Shown here in pieces: positions 1 through 6,300 of a DNA stretch of 11,616 nucleotides; the first letter of the stretch is position 1, and every line of letters begins with the position of its first letter. Position numbers and translations under genes: made by a program. The notes beneath the pieces are model-generated. The model was not told where the DNA came from and did not search any database. It worked only from the letters and a program-made list of their open reading frames with translations. Source of the DNA: Porphyromonadaceae bacterium UBA4277 (lineage in GTDB: Bacteria > Bacteroidota > Bacteroidia > Bacteroidales > Muribaculaceae); assembly GCA_002395965.1 (NCBI GenBank), contig DGVT01000094.1, forward strand, positions 1 through 11,616, written 5' to 3'.

Positions 1-68
1 TTTACTTGTTTACTTGTTTACTAAAGAAAGCTTGTTTACTCGTTTACTAAAGAAAGCTCGTTTACTTG
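1..68. repeat. 8-bp / 26-bp tandem repeat, running off the window edge
   Basis: The stretch is built from the octamer TTTACTTG or TTTACTCG. It occurs at 1-8, 9-16, 35-42 and 61-68, and in an 18-bp extended form carrying AAGAAAGC at 17-34 and 43-60. Together these make two near-identical 26-bp units (9-34 and 35-60) differing only by T/C changes. No convincing gene overlaps it. Similar low-complexity octamer arrays occur between genes in Bacteroidales. The left end is cut, so the copy number is unknown. Confidence 0.85.
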
Positions 69-120
69 AAACAAATAATCATTGATGATGTGCCTTACGA
101 TGGTGGCGCCTGAAAATTAA

Positions 121-166
121 CACGCTGAAAAAGCGTGCCGATAACCAAACCCGGCACCGGCACGCT
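121..166 (-). terminator. Rho-independent terminator of the 233-706 lipoprotein gene
   Basis: Read on the minus strand, AGCGTGCCG (158-166) pairs perfectly with CGGCACGCT (132-140) to give a 9-bp GC-rich stem with a 17-nt loop, followed by a run of T (132-128). It lies about 70 nt past the stop codon of the lipoprotein gene. A second hairpin, CACGCT (121-126) with AGCGTG (132-137) around a GAAAA loop, shares an arm with the first, so the two are mutually exclusive. Confidence 0.75.
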
Positions 167-232
167 CTTTAAATCGTTAATTCCCAATCGGTAATAATCA
201 TCTTCTTTTTTAACCTAATTGGGAGGAGAGCA

Positions 233-706
233 TTATTTGAAAACGTCTTCAGGATAACCAAGTTCTTTCAGCACTTGCTTGCCCCATTCCTCATCGTCGG
301 CAACCTTCTTGCCGTTTTCGGTTGCTTGTGCAGCATTGTTGAATTCATCCATAGCCTTCTCAAATGGCTCCATTTCCTTAGCCTTTGCCTCAAGTTCGCC
401 CAGCATTTTTATCTTATCTGCCTCCGAACCTTTTTCCATCTTTTCCTTCATGTCATTCATGAAGTCCAACATTGGCTTAACACCGATAAGCATGCTCTTG
501 AAAGCGGCTTTCCACTCGTCAACGCTCCAGTTTGCGCCTTCGGCCTTAGCCTTGGCAACCAGCTCGTTAATGTCAACCTTCTCTTCCACTTTCTCGGCTG
601 CAGGTTTTTCACCGTCGGCAGCAGCAGGTTTTGTACCTTCGTTTGAAGTGCACGCAATCATTGTAAGGCCCACAACGGCCACAAGTAGCAATAAAACTTT
701 TTTCAT
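233..706 (-). CDS. Small charged helical lipoprotein of unknown function
   Basis: A 157-residue predicted lipoprotein. The N-terminus is a clear type II signal peptide: MKK, a Leu/Val-rich core, and lipobox M-I-A-C with Cys19 as the lipidated residue. A short Pro/Ala/Lys/Glu linker (about residues 20-45) leads to a Lys/Glu-rich, probably helical domain rich in Met and containing Trp59 and Trp65. No catalytic motif or family signature is recognisable. It should be anchored in the outer membrane or periplasmic face, as is usual for Bacteroidales lipoproteins. It is a single-gene unit: a promoter-like element at 790-820 gives a leader of about 75 nt, and a hairpin terminator follows. The opposite-strand frames over the same bases look like shadows, because this frame alone has a signal peptide. 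The function is unknown. Confidence 0.85.
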   Translation of the reverse strand: MKKVLLLLVAVVGLTMIACTSNEGTKPAAADGEKPAAEKVEEKVDINELVAKAKAEGANWSVDEWKAAFKSMLIGVKPMLDFMNDMKEKMEKGSEADKIKMLGELEAKAKEMEPFEKAMDEFNNAAQATENGKKVADDEEWGKQVLKELGYPEDVFK

Positions 707-789
707 TTCGTAATTATTTTATAGTTAAACATTAGTAATTTGCCAACTTTTGACAAATTGGTTGCTTTATTCCGTTATTATTTCGTTTG

Positions 790-820
790 CGAATTTACGT
801 TATTTTATTGAAACACACAA
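790..820 (-). promoter_or_regulatory. Candidate Bacteroidetes promoter for the 233-706 gene
   Basis: On the minus strand the -7 box TAAATTCG (790-797) matches TAnnTTTG with one change. TTG at 818-820 is a partial -33 box at exactly 20 nt spacing. Both position and spacing fit a primary sigma promoter. Confidence 0.55.
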
Positions 821-863
821 CAATCGGTGAAAAAAAATGAGTCGGCAGGGTGTTTTTTCTTAG

Positions 864-1670
864 TCAATCGCCGGCTTTGTCACGAGCCGCAGGCACAAGC
901 CACGCGCTGAACTCATAGAGCAAATAGATGGGCAGGAACACGATAGTGAGCGTGAACGGGTCGCCCGTGGGTGTGATAAACGCCGCTAAGATGAGCAATA
1001 CCACCACTGCATGACGGCGATAGCGGGCAAAGAAGCCTCGATGCAACACCCCCACGCGCCCAAGCAGCCACGAGAGCAACGGCATTTCGAAGATCACGCC
1101 CATCACAAAGATGAGCATCATGAACGTGTCCATGTAGCTGTCGAGCGAGATTTGGTTAGGCACCATCGCGCTCACATGATAGTCGGCAAGAAAGCGTAGC
1201 GTCACCGGGAAAACAACCAGGTAGCCCACTGCCACGCCCAAGAAAAACATCACGTTGCCCATGACGAAAGCCACCTTCACCCCACGCTTCTCGTGCTGAT
1301 ACAGCGCCGGAGCCACAAAGGTCCACAACAGATACACCACCACAGGGAACGACAGCACAAGTGCCAGGTAGAACGATGTGGACATGTGAATGAAGAACTG
1401 CGACGCCAGCTGAATGTTTATCAAATCGACATGAAACCCAGTGGTGGAGAACTGCGGCAAGCCCGGAATGGCTGCCGTTATGCCCTCAAAGACGCGATAC
1501 AGAATGAAGTCGCCCCGGCATGGAGCCAAGATTATGCCATCAAAAATGCGCGGCATGAGTGCAAACAGCACCATAGCCACCGCCACAAGCACTACGGCAA
1601 TCTTCACCAGCACGCCACGCAGGGCGTCGAGGTGATCCCAAAACGACATTTCCTGTAATTCTTCAGACAT
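864..1670 (-). CDS. tatC: Twin-arginine translocase subunit TatC
   Basis: TatC, 268 residues, the multi-spanning inner-membrane receptor of the Tat pathway, which recognises twin-arginine signal peptides and exports folded proteins. Visible family features are the cytoplasmic N-terminus with HLDALR (13-18), six hydrophobic segments, the first-loop motif FVAPALYQHEKR (118-129) whose Glu127 matches E. coli Glu103, VIFEMP (192-197), and a late TPTGDP motif (233-238). The usual HLxELR has Ala16 where E. coli has Glu15, with Asp15 next to it. The ATG at 1668-1670 is preferred: a GTG 33 nt upstream would add 11 residues with no family resemblance before the conserved N-terminus. The gene lies 112 nt downstream of tatA on the same strand, so the two are probably co-transcribed. 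No strong terminator stem follows, only a T run near 831-838. Confidence 0.93.
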   Translation of the reverse strand: MSEELQEMSFWDHLDALRGVLVKIAVVLVAVAMVLFALMPRIFDGIILAPCRGDFILYRVFEGITAAIPGLPQFSTTGFHVDLINIQLASQFFIHMSTSFYLALVLSFPVVVYLLWTFVAPALYQHEKRGVKVAFVMGNVMFFLGVAVGYLVVFPVTLRFLADYHVSAMVPNQISLDSYMDTFMMLIFVMGVIFEMPLLSWLLGRVGVLHRGFFARYRRHAVVVLLILAAFITPTGDPFTLTIVFLPIYLLYEFSAWLVPAARDKAGD

Positions 1671-1782
1671 AAGTAATGCAACAAACCCGCCGGCACAAGC
1701 CACAACGGCAATGACACGACCTATGGTTACTCAGCGCTCAGAAGCTGCACAACTTTTTTTAGCGACTTGAATGATAGTGATT

Positions 1783-2010
1783 TCAAGCCTCGGGGCCTTT
1801 ATCGGCCGGCTTGCCGTCATCAACCGGACGCTTTATCTCGTCTTCTATCTCGTTCATGCCCTGCTTGAACGAGCGCACGCCCTTACCTAAACCTCTCATC
1901 AGCTCGGGAATCTTCTTGCCGCCGAAGAGCAACAAAATCACGAACACTATTATCAGCACCTCGGGTGTGCCTAACGAGCCGAAAAGCAATAAAATTGACG
2001 ATGTGAGCAT
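1783..2010 (-). CDS. tatA: Twin-arginine translocase subunit TatA/E
   Basis: A 75-residue TatA-family protein that oligomerises around TatC to form the protein-conducting element. It has the family layout: a short N-terminal transmembrane helix (about residues 15-29), the Phe29-Gly30 hinge in LLFGGKKIPEL, an amphipathic helix (about 33-50, with the usual GLGKGVRSFKQGM run), and an acidic, Pro-rich, poorly conserved tail. The ATG at 2008-2010 is the natural start and leaves a hydrophobic extension (MLTSSILLLFGSLG) before the helix. tatC follows in the same direction. No TatB-like gene is visible, in keeping with minimal TatA-TatC systems. A poor -7-like sequence, CACATTTG (2040-2047), lies upstream, and read-through from the preceding gene, whose stop codon is 41 nt away, is also possible. 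Confidence 0.93.
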   Translation of the reverse strand: MLTSSILLLFGSLGTPEVLIIVFVILLLFGGKKIPELMRGLGKGVRSFKQGMNEIEDEIKRPVDDGKPADKGPEA

Positions 2011-2051
2011 ATTTTATCGGTTTAATTGTTATTTCAAGACAAATGTGTAAA

Positions 2052-2642
2052 TCAGTTGATGCGCTGCTTACGGGCCGCAGTCTGAATAATGAAGAAGTAG
2101 CTATCGTTGGCATAGCCGGTTTCGTGGCTGTAGTCGATATAATGAGTGCCATCGGTGAAAGTGCAGTGCCCATCATCATCGGGTACTCCAACCATATTAA
2201 AGCCCGACTGGCCGAATTGCTTAATGAATGCCGTGGCTGCATGCTTGGTGAATAGCTCCACGGTCACAAACAGTTCGTAATCGCCCTGGTCGCCATCGTT
2301 GCATGCGCTCATTTCAACGACACAAGCGTTGTCTTTATCATCGCCCGGAGCGAAACAATACTGCTCCTTATTGGGCACTCCTCCCTTGTAGAAGCCATCG
2401 ATGATCACGCACGGCCCGCCGTAACCGTCGCCCGTAAGTCCGTGGGCAAAGCCTTTGGCAGTGAACATGTTAACTGCCATATTGGTAAGTTCGGCAGCCT
2501 CTTTCTCTTCGTTGTCGCCTAAGGCGATGGTCGATTTGAAGTTAAAGACATCCATTATGTCGTCTATTGCAATAACGGGCTCTTGGGCACGACATGCAAC
2601 CGTGGTTATCAGGCAAATAATTGCTATCAGTAGTTTTTTCAT
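2052..2642 (-). CDS. Secreted or lipid-anchored protein of unknown function
   Basis: A 196-residue exported protein. The start is placed at the ATG at 2640-2642, giving a clean signal peptide beginning MKKLLIAIICLITTVAC; the longer frame adds six residues (MLRFRF) and places charge before the signal. The T-V-A-C sequence could be an imperfect lipobox, but RAQ just after it could equally be a signal peptidase I site. The mature part is rich in Gly, Asp and aromatic residues with alternating beta-like segments, has five further cysteines, and ends with a Tyr/His-rich region (HYIDYSHETGY). I do not recognise the family. It has its own strong promoter (2680-2710) and lies 41 nt upstream of tatA, so read-through into tatAC is possible. 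No link in function to Tat can be shown: the signal has no twin arginine, so it looks like a Sec substrate. Confidence 0.82.
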   Translation of the reverse strand: MKKLLIAIICLITTVACRAQEPVIAIDDIMDVFNFKSTIALGDNEEKEAAELTNMAVNMFTAKGFAHGLTGDGYGGPCVIIDGFYKGGVPNKEQYCFAPGDDKDNACVVEMSACNDGDQGDYELFVTVELFTKHAATAFIKQFGQSGFNMVGVPDDDGHCTFTDGTHYIDYSHETGYANDSYFFIIQTAARKQRIN

Positions 2643-2679
2643 AAATCTGAATCTTAACAAGATTAATGTGATTGAATTA

Positions 2680-2710
2680 CAAAGGTAATAAAAATTTCGG
2701 GATTAGCAAA
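2680..2710 (-). promoter_or_regulatory. Bacteroidetes primary promoter for the 2052-2642 gene
   Basis: On the minus strand TTTG (2707-2710) and TACCTTTG (2680-2687) match the -33 and -7 consensus exactly, 19 nt apart. The start codon is about 38 nt beyond the -7 box. The promoter lies directly behind the stop codon of the SGNH gene. Confidence 0.75.
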
Positions 2711-2756
2711 CACCTTCCATTAAAAGTTGATGAAATACCGGTCACAATTTTTTGGG

Positions 2757-3935
2757 TTACAATACTTTGGTTGCTAACTGTCGCATTAATTTTGCCTCCT
2801 CGGCATCGATGCCGACAGGATACCACCACACATGGTCTAACGATCTCCCGGTCATCAATGAGAAGTAGATGCATGCCGCTAAATATGTCCCGGCCACCGA
2901 CGGATGCTTGTTATCGGCATACAATCGCCACAATGCATCGCACCCCGAAGTTACAAACATGTTATAATAGGCAACCCCAACAGGTGCTAACTCTATGCCC
3001 TCGCTTCTTGCCACACTTTGGCAATTATGCGCAATTACACGGTAGGCTTCATCGTCTTTACCCCACATTTCTTTCCAGGGGTAATTCACCATCAGCATGA
3101 TATGAGCATCACGGTTCATGGTATGATTTCGGATGAAATCCACCCAGCGGTGAACAGATGCGGCAAAGCCTTGCGGGTCGGATAACGGCCGTATGGAATA
3201 ATCCTGCAACACAATGTGCGACCATGGCCGGGACATCACCATAGTGCGAGCGCCGACATAGTATTTACTGCAACCAAACTGCCCTTCGTTCCAGAGGTCA
3301 TCGAGAGTAAAATTGCCATGACAATGACCAGCCCACTCAGCTTTCACGCCTACACTCGCCGCCACTCTCTTAAACACCCAATCCTGATGGTTATACATGG
3401 TGATGCTGTTGCCGAGTGCCAAGACGCTCGGGTTGTCGTGCTGTGGCAAAACGGCTGTTGCAGTCGCAGGTTTGGGGTGTTCGGGCATATTCAGCCTGAT
3501 GAGTGGTTCGGGTGGCCGTGATGTGTGCAAGGTGATGCATGCCGTATCGGCAATCTCATCGATAAAGAGCACAATGCTGTCGCAATGCTGCATGCGGTAA
3601 CCGCATTGCACATTATGTCCCCACCTGTTCTCCAGATGATACTGCACCCCCGGCACAATGTCAGCGTCATGCGAATTGCCACCCCATATCAGGTGCCTAC
3701 GGCCTGACGCTAACTGCACATCTACTACAAAATCATATTTCACGTCCTTATCATAGAGCACATATCTCCCCCCTCCACAATCGGTAAATTCCCATTGCGG
3801 TGAACGCTTGCCGTGGGTGGCTTGTGTGCGCAGATATATGTGAGAGTGCGTTGCAGCCTGAGGTGTAACATCTGCCTGGCAAGACGTCAAGACCATTATA
3901 GGGAAAAGAAGCCACAGAATAAGTCGCAAACCCAT
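2757..3935 (-). CDS. SGNH/GDSL-type hydrolase-like lipoprotein
   Basis: A 392-residue predicted surface or periplasmic lipoprotein. The signal peptide ends in the canonical lipobox L-T-S-C (Cys19). Residues about 30-140 form a beta-rich N-terminal region with no recognised family. From about 168 an SGNH-like hydrolase domain begins: block I is VLALGNSITM with Ser177 as the predicted nucleophile (GNS rather than GDS), HGNF (206-209) may provide the oxyanion glycine, IVLQDYS (241-247) stands where many SGNH enzymes have GxND, and YADNKHPS (339-346) supplies the Asp341/His344 pair of block V. Such enzymes remove acyl or acetyl esters, often from polysaccharides, but the substrate here is unknown. 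The start is the ATG at 3933-3935; a TTG nine codons upstream falls inside the -7 promoter box and cannot be used by that transcript. The gene is divergent from fabD. Confidence 0.8.
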   Translation of the reverse strand: MGLRLILWLLFPIMVLTSCQADVTPQAATHSHIYLRTQATHGKRSPQWEFTDCGGGRYVLYDKDVKYDFVVDVQLASGRRHLIWGGNSHDADIVPGVQYHLENRWGHNVQCGYRMQHCDSIVLFIDEIADTACITLHTSRPPEPLIRLNMPEHPKPATATAVLPQHDNPSVLALGNSITMYNHQDWVFKRVAASVGVKAEWAGHCHGNFTLDDLWNEGQFGCSKYYVGARTMVMSRPWSHIVLQDYSIRPLSDPQGFAASVHRWVDFIRNHTMNRDAHIMLMVNYPWKEMWGKDDEAYRVIAHNCQSVARSEGIELAPVGVAYYNMFVTSGCDALWRLYADNKHPSVAGTYLAACIYFSLMTGRSLDHVWWYPVGIDAEEAKLMRQLATKVL

Positions 3936-3959
3936 TTTCTTAATATTATAATGAACATG

Positions 3960-3967
3960 CAAAATTA
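3960..3967 (-). promoter_or_regulatory. -7 promoter box for the SGNH lipoprotein gene
   Basis: The minus-strand TAATTTTG is a perfect TAnnTTTG box ending about 25 nt before the ATG at 3935, implying a short leader. No good -33 box is seen at 19-21 nt. It forms half of the divergent promoter region with fabD. Confidence 0.55.
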
Positions 3968-4029
3968 TAGAAGTTTCGAAACAGTAACACCATTATCGGA
4001 GTTCTTTTTAGAAAAATTAGACATAGTAA

Positions 4030-4061
4030 TTTCTCTATTCAGTTTATAAGGTGTAATTTTG
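4030..4061 (+). promoter_or_regulatory. Promoter of fabD
   Basis: TAATTTTG (4054-4061) is a perfect -7 box. TTTC (4030-4033) is a one-mismatch -33 box exactly 20 nt upstream. Transcription should start near 4067, leaving a leader of about 50 nt before the fabD ATG. Confidence 0.7.
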
Positions 4062-4117
4062 CAGCCTAATTGTAATAGCCTACATATTAAATTAACGAAT
4101 TAGATATTAGAAAAGAA

Positions 4118-4996
4118 ATGAAAGCATTTGTATTTCCCGGACAAGGGGCTCAGTTCGTGGGCATGGGTAAAGAGCTGTATGAGACCAATCCCAAGGCTAA
4201 GGAACTGTTTGAGAAGGCAAACGAGGTGTTAGGTTTCCGCATTACCGACCTGATGTTTAACGGCACTGAAGAAGATTTGCGCCAGACCAAGGTCACGCAG
4301 CCAGCCGTATTCCTTCACTCGGTAATCCTTGCCCTCACCATGGGCGACGAGTTTAAGCCCGACATGGTTGCCGGTCACTCATTAGGCGAATTTTCGGCAC
4401 TTGTAGCTGCCGGTGTCCTGCCCTTTGAGCAAGGTTTGAAGTTGGTTGAGACACGCGCTTTGGCCATGCAGAAGGCTTGCGAGATGGCTCCCTCGACAAT
4501 GGCTGCCATCATAGGCATGGAAGATGCTAAAGTAGAAGAAATATGCGCCGGCATCGACGGTGTGTGCGTCCCGGCCAACTATAACAGCCCCGGCCAGGTG
4601 GTGATTTCGGGCAGCAACGAGGCAATAGCCGAGGCTTGCGTGAAATTTAAGGAAGCCGGTGCCAAGCGTGCTCTGCCGCTGAAGGTGGGCGGAGCTTTCC
4701 ACTCGCCACTGATGGAGCCTGCCCGCGCCGAGCTGGCAAAGGCCATCGACGAAGCCGATTTCTCGGCTCCCATCTGCCCCATCTATCAGGATGTGGATGC
4801 ACAGCCTCACACCGACCCTGCCGAAATCAAGGAGAACCTTGTGAAGCAGCTCACTGCTCCCGTGCGCTGGAGCCACATCGTTGCCAACATGGTCAAAGAC
4901 GGCATGACCGAAGCCATGGAGCTCGGTCCGGGCAAGGTGCTGCAAGGCCTTATCGGCCGCACTTGCCGCGACGTGACCGTGAGCGGCCGCGAGTAA
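4118..4996 (+). CDS. fabD: Malonyl-CoA:ACP transacylase FabD
   Basis: A 292-residue cytosolic enzyme that moves malonyl from CoA to acyl carrier protein for type II fatty acid synthesis. Family motifs are complete: GQGAQ (8-12) forming the oxyanion loop, Gln61 in TQPA, the nucleophile elbow GHSLGE with Ser88, Arg113 in ETRALAM (which holds the malonyl carboxylate), NYNSPGQVVISG (155-166), and GAFHSPLM with His195. Length and motif spacing match free-standing bacterial FabD. No ACP, FabH, FabF or FabG gene adjoins it. It is a single-gene unit with its own promoter and a strong terminator. The GC-rich third codon positions create long antisense frames (for example 4382-5002) that are shadows. 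Confidence 0.97.
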   Translation: MKAFVFPGQGAQFVGMGKELYETNPKAKELFEKANEVLGFRITDLMFNGTEEDLRQTKVTQPAVFLHSVILALTMGDEFKPDMVAGHSLGEFSALVAAGVLPFEQGLKLVETRALAMQKACEMAPSTMAAIIGMEDAKVEEICAGIDGVCVPANYNSPGQVVISGSNEAIAEACVKFKEAGAKRALPLKVGGAFHSPLMEPARAELAKAIDEADFSAPICPIYQDVDAQPHTDPAEIKENLVKQLTAPVRWSHIVANMVKDGMTEAMELGPGKVLQGLIGRTCRDVTVSGRE

Positions 4997-5020
4997 TTGC
5001 AAATTAGCTCACACACAACC

Positions 5021-5072
5021 AAAAGATTGCCGCCGGAAGCTAACATTTGTCTTCCGGCGGCAATCTTTTTTT
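5021..5072. terminator. Strong hairpin terminator, probably bidirectional
   Basis: A perfect inverted repeat of about 19 bp (5021-5039 with 5051-5069; core GATTGCCGCCGGAAG) closes an 11-nt loop. On the plus strand it is followed by seven T (5066-5072), terminating fabD 24 nt past its stop. On the minus strand it ends in four T and lies just past the stop of the convergent antiporter gene, so it probably serves both. Confidence 0.92.
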
Positions 5073-5092
5073 CGGATTTATTCAATTCAGGT

Positions 5093-6067
5093 TTATCGCA
5101 TCAGCAGATAGACCATATAAGCCACATAGCACAGCAGGAAAATCACTCCCTCCACGCGGTCGAAGCGATGCTTGCCGAAGGTGAAGATCACCACAGCTGT
5201 CATCACCGCCGACACAAGCACTACTATATAATCAACAATGTTTATATTGCTCAGGGTGAATGGGCTAATCGTGCTCGACAAGCCCAAAATCATAAGAATA
5301 TTGAACACGTTTGAACCTAAGACGTTGCCCAAGGCCAGCTCCGGGTTCTTCTTGAGTGCAGCCGTGATGGCAGTGATGAGTTCGGGCAGCGATGTGCCCA
5401 CGGCCACAATGGTAATCGAAATCACAGCCTCACTCATTCCCCACGAGCGTGCCAGACTCTTGGCAGAATCGAGGAAGAGGTTACCGCCATAAATCAGGCC
5501 TGCGAGCGAAGCCAATGCAATGCACCACAGCAACAAGGGGTGCTTGCCGGTAAAGCGGCTCTTTGTCTGCTCGTCGGCCTCATCCATCGCCTCCTTGGGG
5601 TTCTTGCCTTTGAGAATAATTACATAGCACATATATGCCACAAAGAGCACCAGCATAAAAATGCCGTCGATGCGCGAGAGCTTGTTATCGATAATGCCGG
5701 GAATGAAGGTGTCGTTAGCAAGCAACAGCAGCAACAGCGATGCAGCTATGCCAAACGGTATGTCGCGTCGGCTTATCTCGCGATTGATAGTAAACGGCAA
5801 TATGACGGCCGTCACACCCAAGATGAGGAAGATGTTGCAGATGTTCGACCCGAGCACATTACCCATGGCTATGTCGCCATGGCCACTGAGTGCCGACGAG
5901 ATTGACACAAAAAGTTCGGGCGCCGAGGTGCCGATGCCCACTATGGTAAGACCAATAATGAAGTTTGATATCTTAGCACGCTGTGCTATTGCTACCGATG
6001 AATCAACGAGCAGGTTGGCTGCAAGCAGCAACAGCCCTAAGCCCACAATTAAAAACAAATAATCCAT
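5093..6067 (-). CDS. Calcium/sodium antiporter of the CaCA family (YrbG-like)
   Basis: A 324-residue inner-membrane cation exchanger with the inverted two-fold repeat of the CaCA superfamily. The alpha-1 repeat has GIGTSAPE (44-51) and GNVLGSN (69-75); the alpha-2 repeat has AVGTSLPE (221-228) and GNVLGSN (246-252). Glu51 and Glu228 are the expected ion-binding acids. About ten hydrophobic segments flank a short charged loop (residues about 152-174, KGKNPKEAMDEADEQ) between the halves. Family members usually couple Ca2+ export to Na+, H+ or K+ movement; which ions apply here cannot be read from sequence. It ends against the shared terminator with fabD. Upstream there is no TAnnTTTG box, only an AT-rich repeat, so the promoter is unclear, and co-transcription with the plug gene 233 bp upstream is possible. 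Confidence 0.93.
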   Translation of the reverse strand: MDYLFLIVGLGLLLLAANLLVDSSVAIAQRAKISNFIIGLTIVGIGTSAPELFVSISSALSGHGDIAMGNVLGSNICNIFLILGVTAVILPFTINREISRRDIPFGIAASLLLLLLANDTFIPGIIDNKLSRIDGIFMLVLFVAYMCYVIILKGKNPKEAMDEADEQTKSRFTGKHPLLLWCIALASLAGLIYGGNLFLDSAKSLARSWGMSEAVISITIVAVGTSLPELITAITAALKKNPELALGNVLGSNVFNILMILGLSSTISPFTLSNINIVDYIVVLVSAVMTAVVIFTFGKHRFDRVEGVIFLLCYVAYMVYLLMR

Positions 6068-6159
6068 TTATAATGAATAATTAATAATGAATAATGTATA
6101 ATGTATAATTAACAATTAATAATGAATAATTAATAATGAATAATTAATAATTTATAATG
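6068..6159. repeat. AT-rich intergenic repeat
   Basis: Made almost only of TAAT, GAATAAT and TATAATG words. A 25-nt block at 6071-6095 recurs identically at 6120-6144, offset by 49 bp, with TATAATG repeats between. It occupies the whole leader of the antiporter gene. Confidence 0.85.
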
Positions 6160-6171
6160 CCGGTTGGTTTG

Positions 6172-6296
6172 GGCTCCGAGGGCTCTGAGAACTCCGAGGG
6201 TTCTGAGGCTTCTGAGATTTCTGAGAACTCCGAGAACTCTGAGAACTCTGAGGGCTCTGAAGCTCTGAGGGTCCTCAGGGTCCTCAGGGTGCATGG
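6172..6296. repeat. 9-bp minisatellite (GGCTCTGAG / AACTCTGAG type)
   Basis: Nine full copies of a 9-mer ending in CTGAG or CCGAG run from 6172 to 6252: GGCTCCGAG, GGCTCTGAG, AACTCCGAG, GGTTCTGAG, GCTTCTGAG, ATTTCTGAG, AACTCCGAG, then AACTCTGAG twice. They are followed by a degenerate copy and an 8-bp copy (6253-6269), then two exact GGTCCTCAG units (6270-6287) and GGTGCATGG. The period is a multiple of three, so frames stay open across it: the plus strand reads Ser-Glu-rich and the minus strand Leu-Arg- or Ser-Glu-rich. It starts just past the plug gene stop codon. Minus-strand frame 6130-6294 (54 codons) is most likely a by-product, not a gene. Confidence 0.9.
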
Positions 6297-6300
6297 TTGT

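Noticed and set aside
1..68. The array as a CRISPR
   Set aside because: Units are 8 or 18 bp and contiguous, with no unique spacers and no cas genes nearby.
182..224. TCCCAAT / ATTGGGA inverted repeat near the lipoprotein stop codon
   Set aside because: Only 7 bp with a 29-nt loop and no T run behind it; the stem at 132-166 is the better terminator.
829..863. T run after tatC on the minus strand as a terminator
   Set aside because: No convincing GC-rich stem precedes the T run.
1671..1703. Upstream GTG start for tatC
   Set aside because: It would add 11 residues before the conserved cytoplasmic N-terminus; the ATG at 1670 fits the family.
4382..5002. 206-codon minus-strand open frame opposite fabD
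   Set aside because: A shadow of fabD, whose catalytic motifs are complete. The His/Ala/Gly-rich composition is typical of antisense frames.
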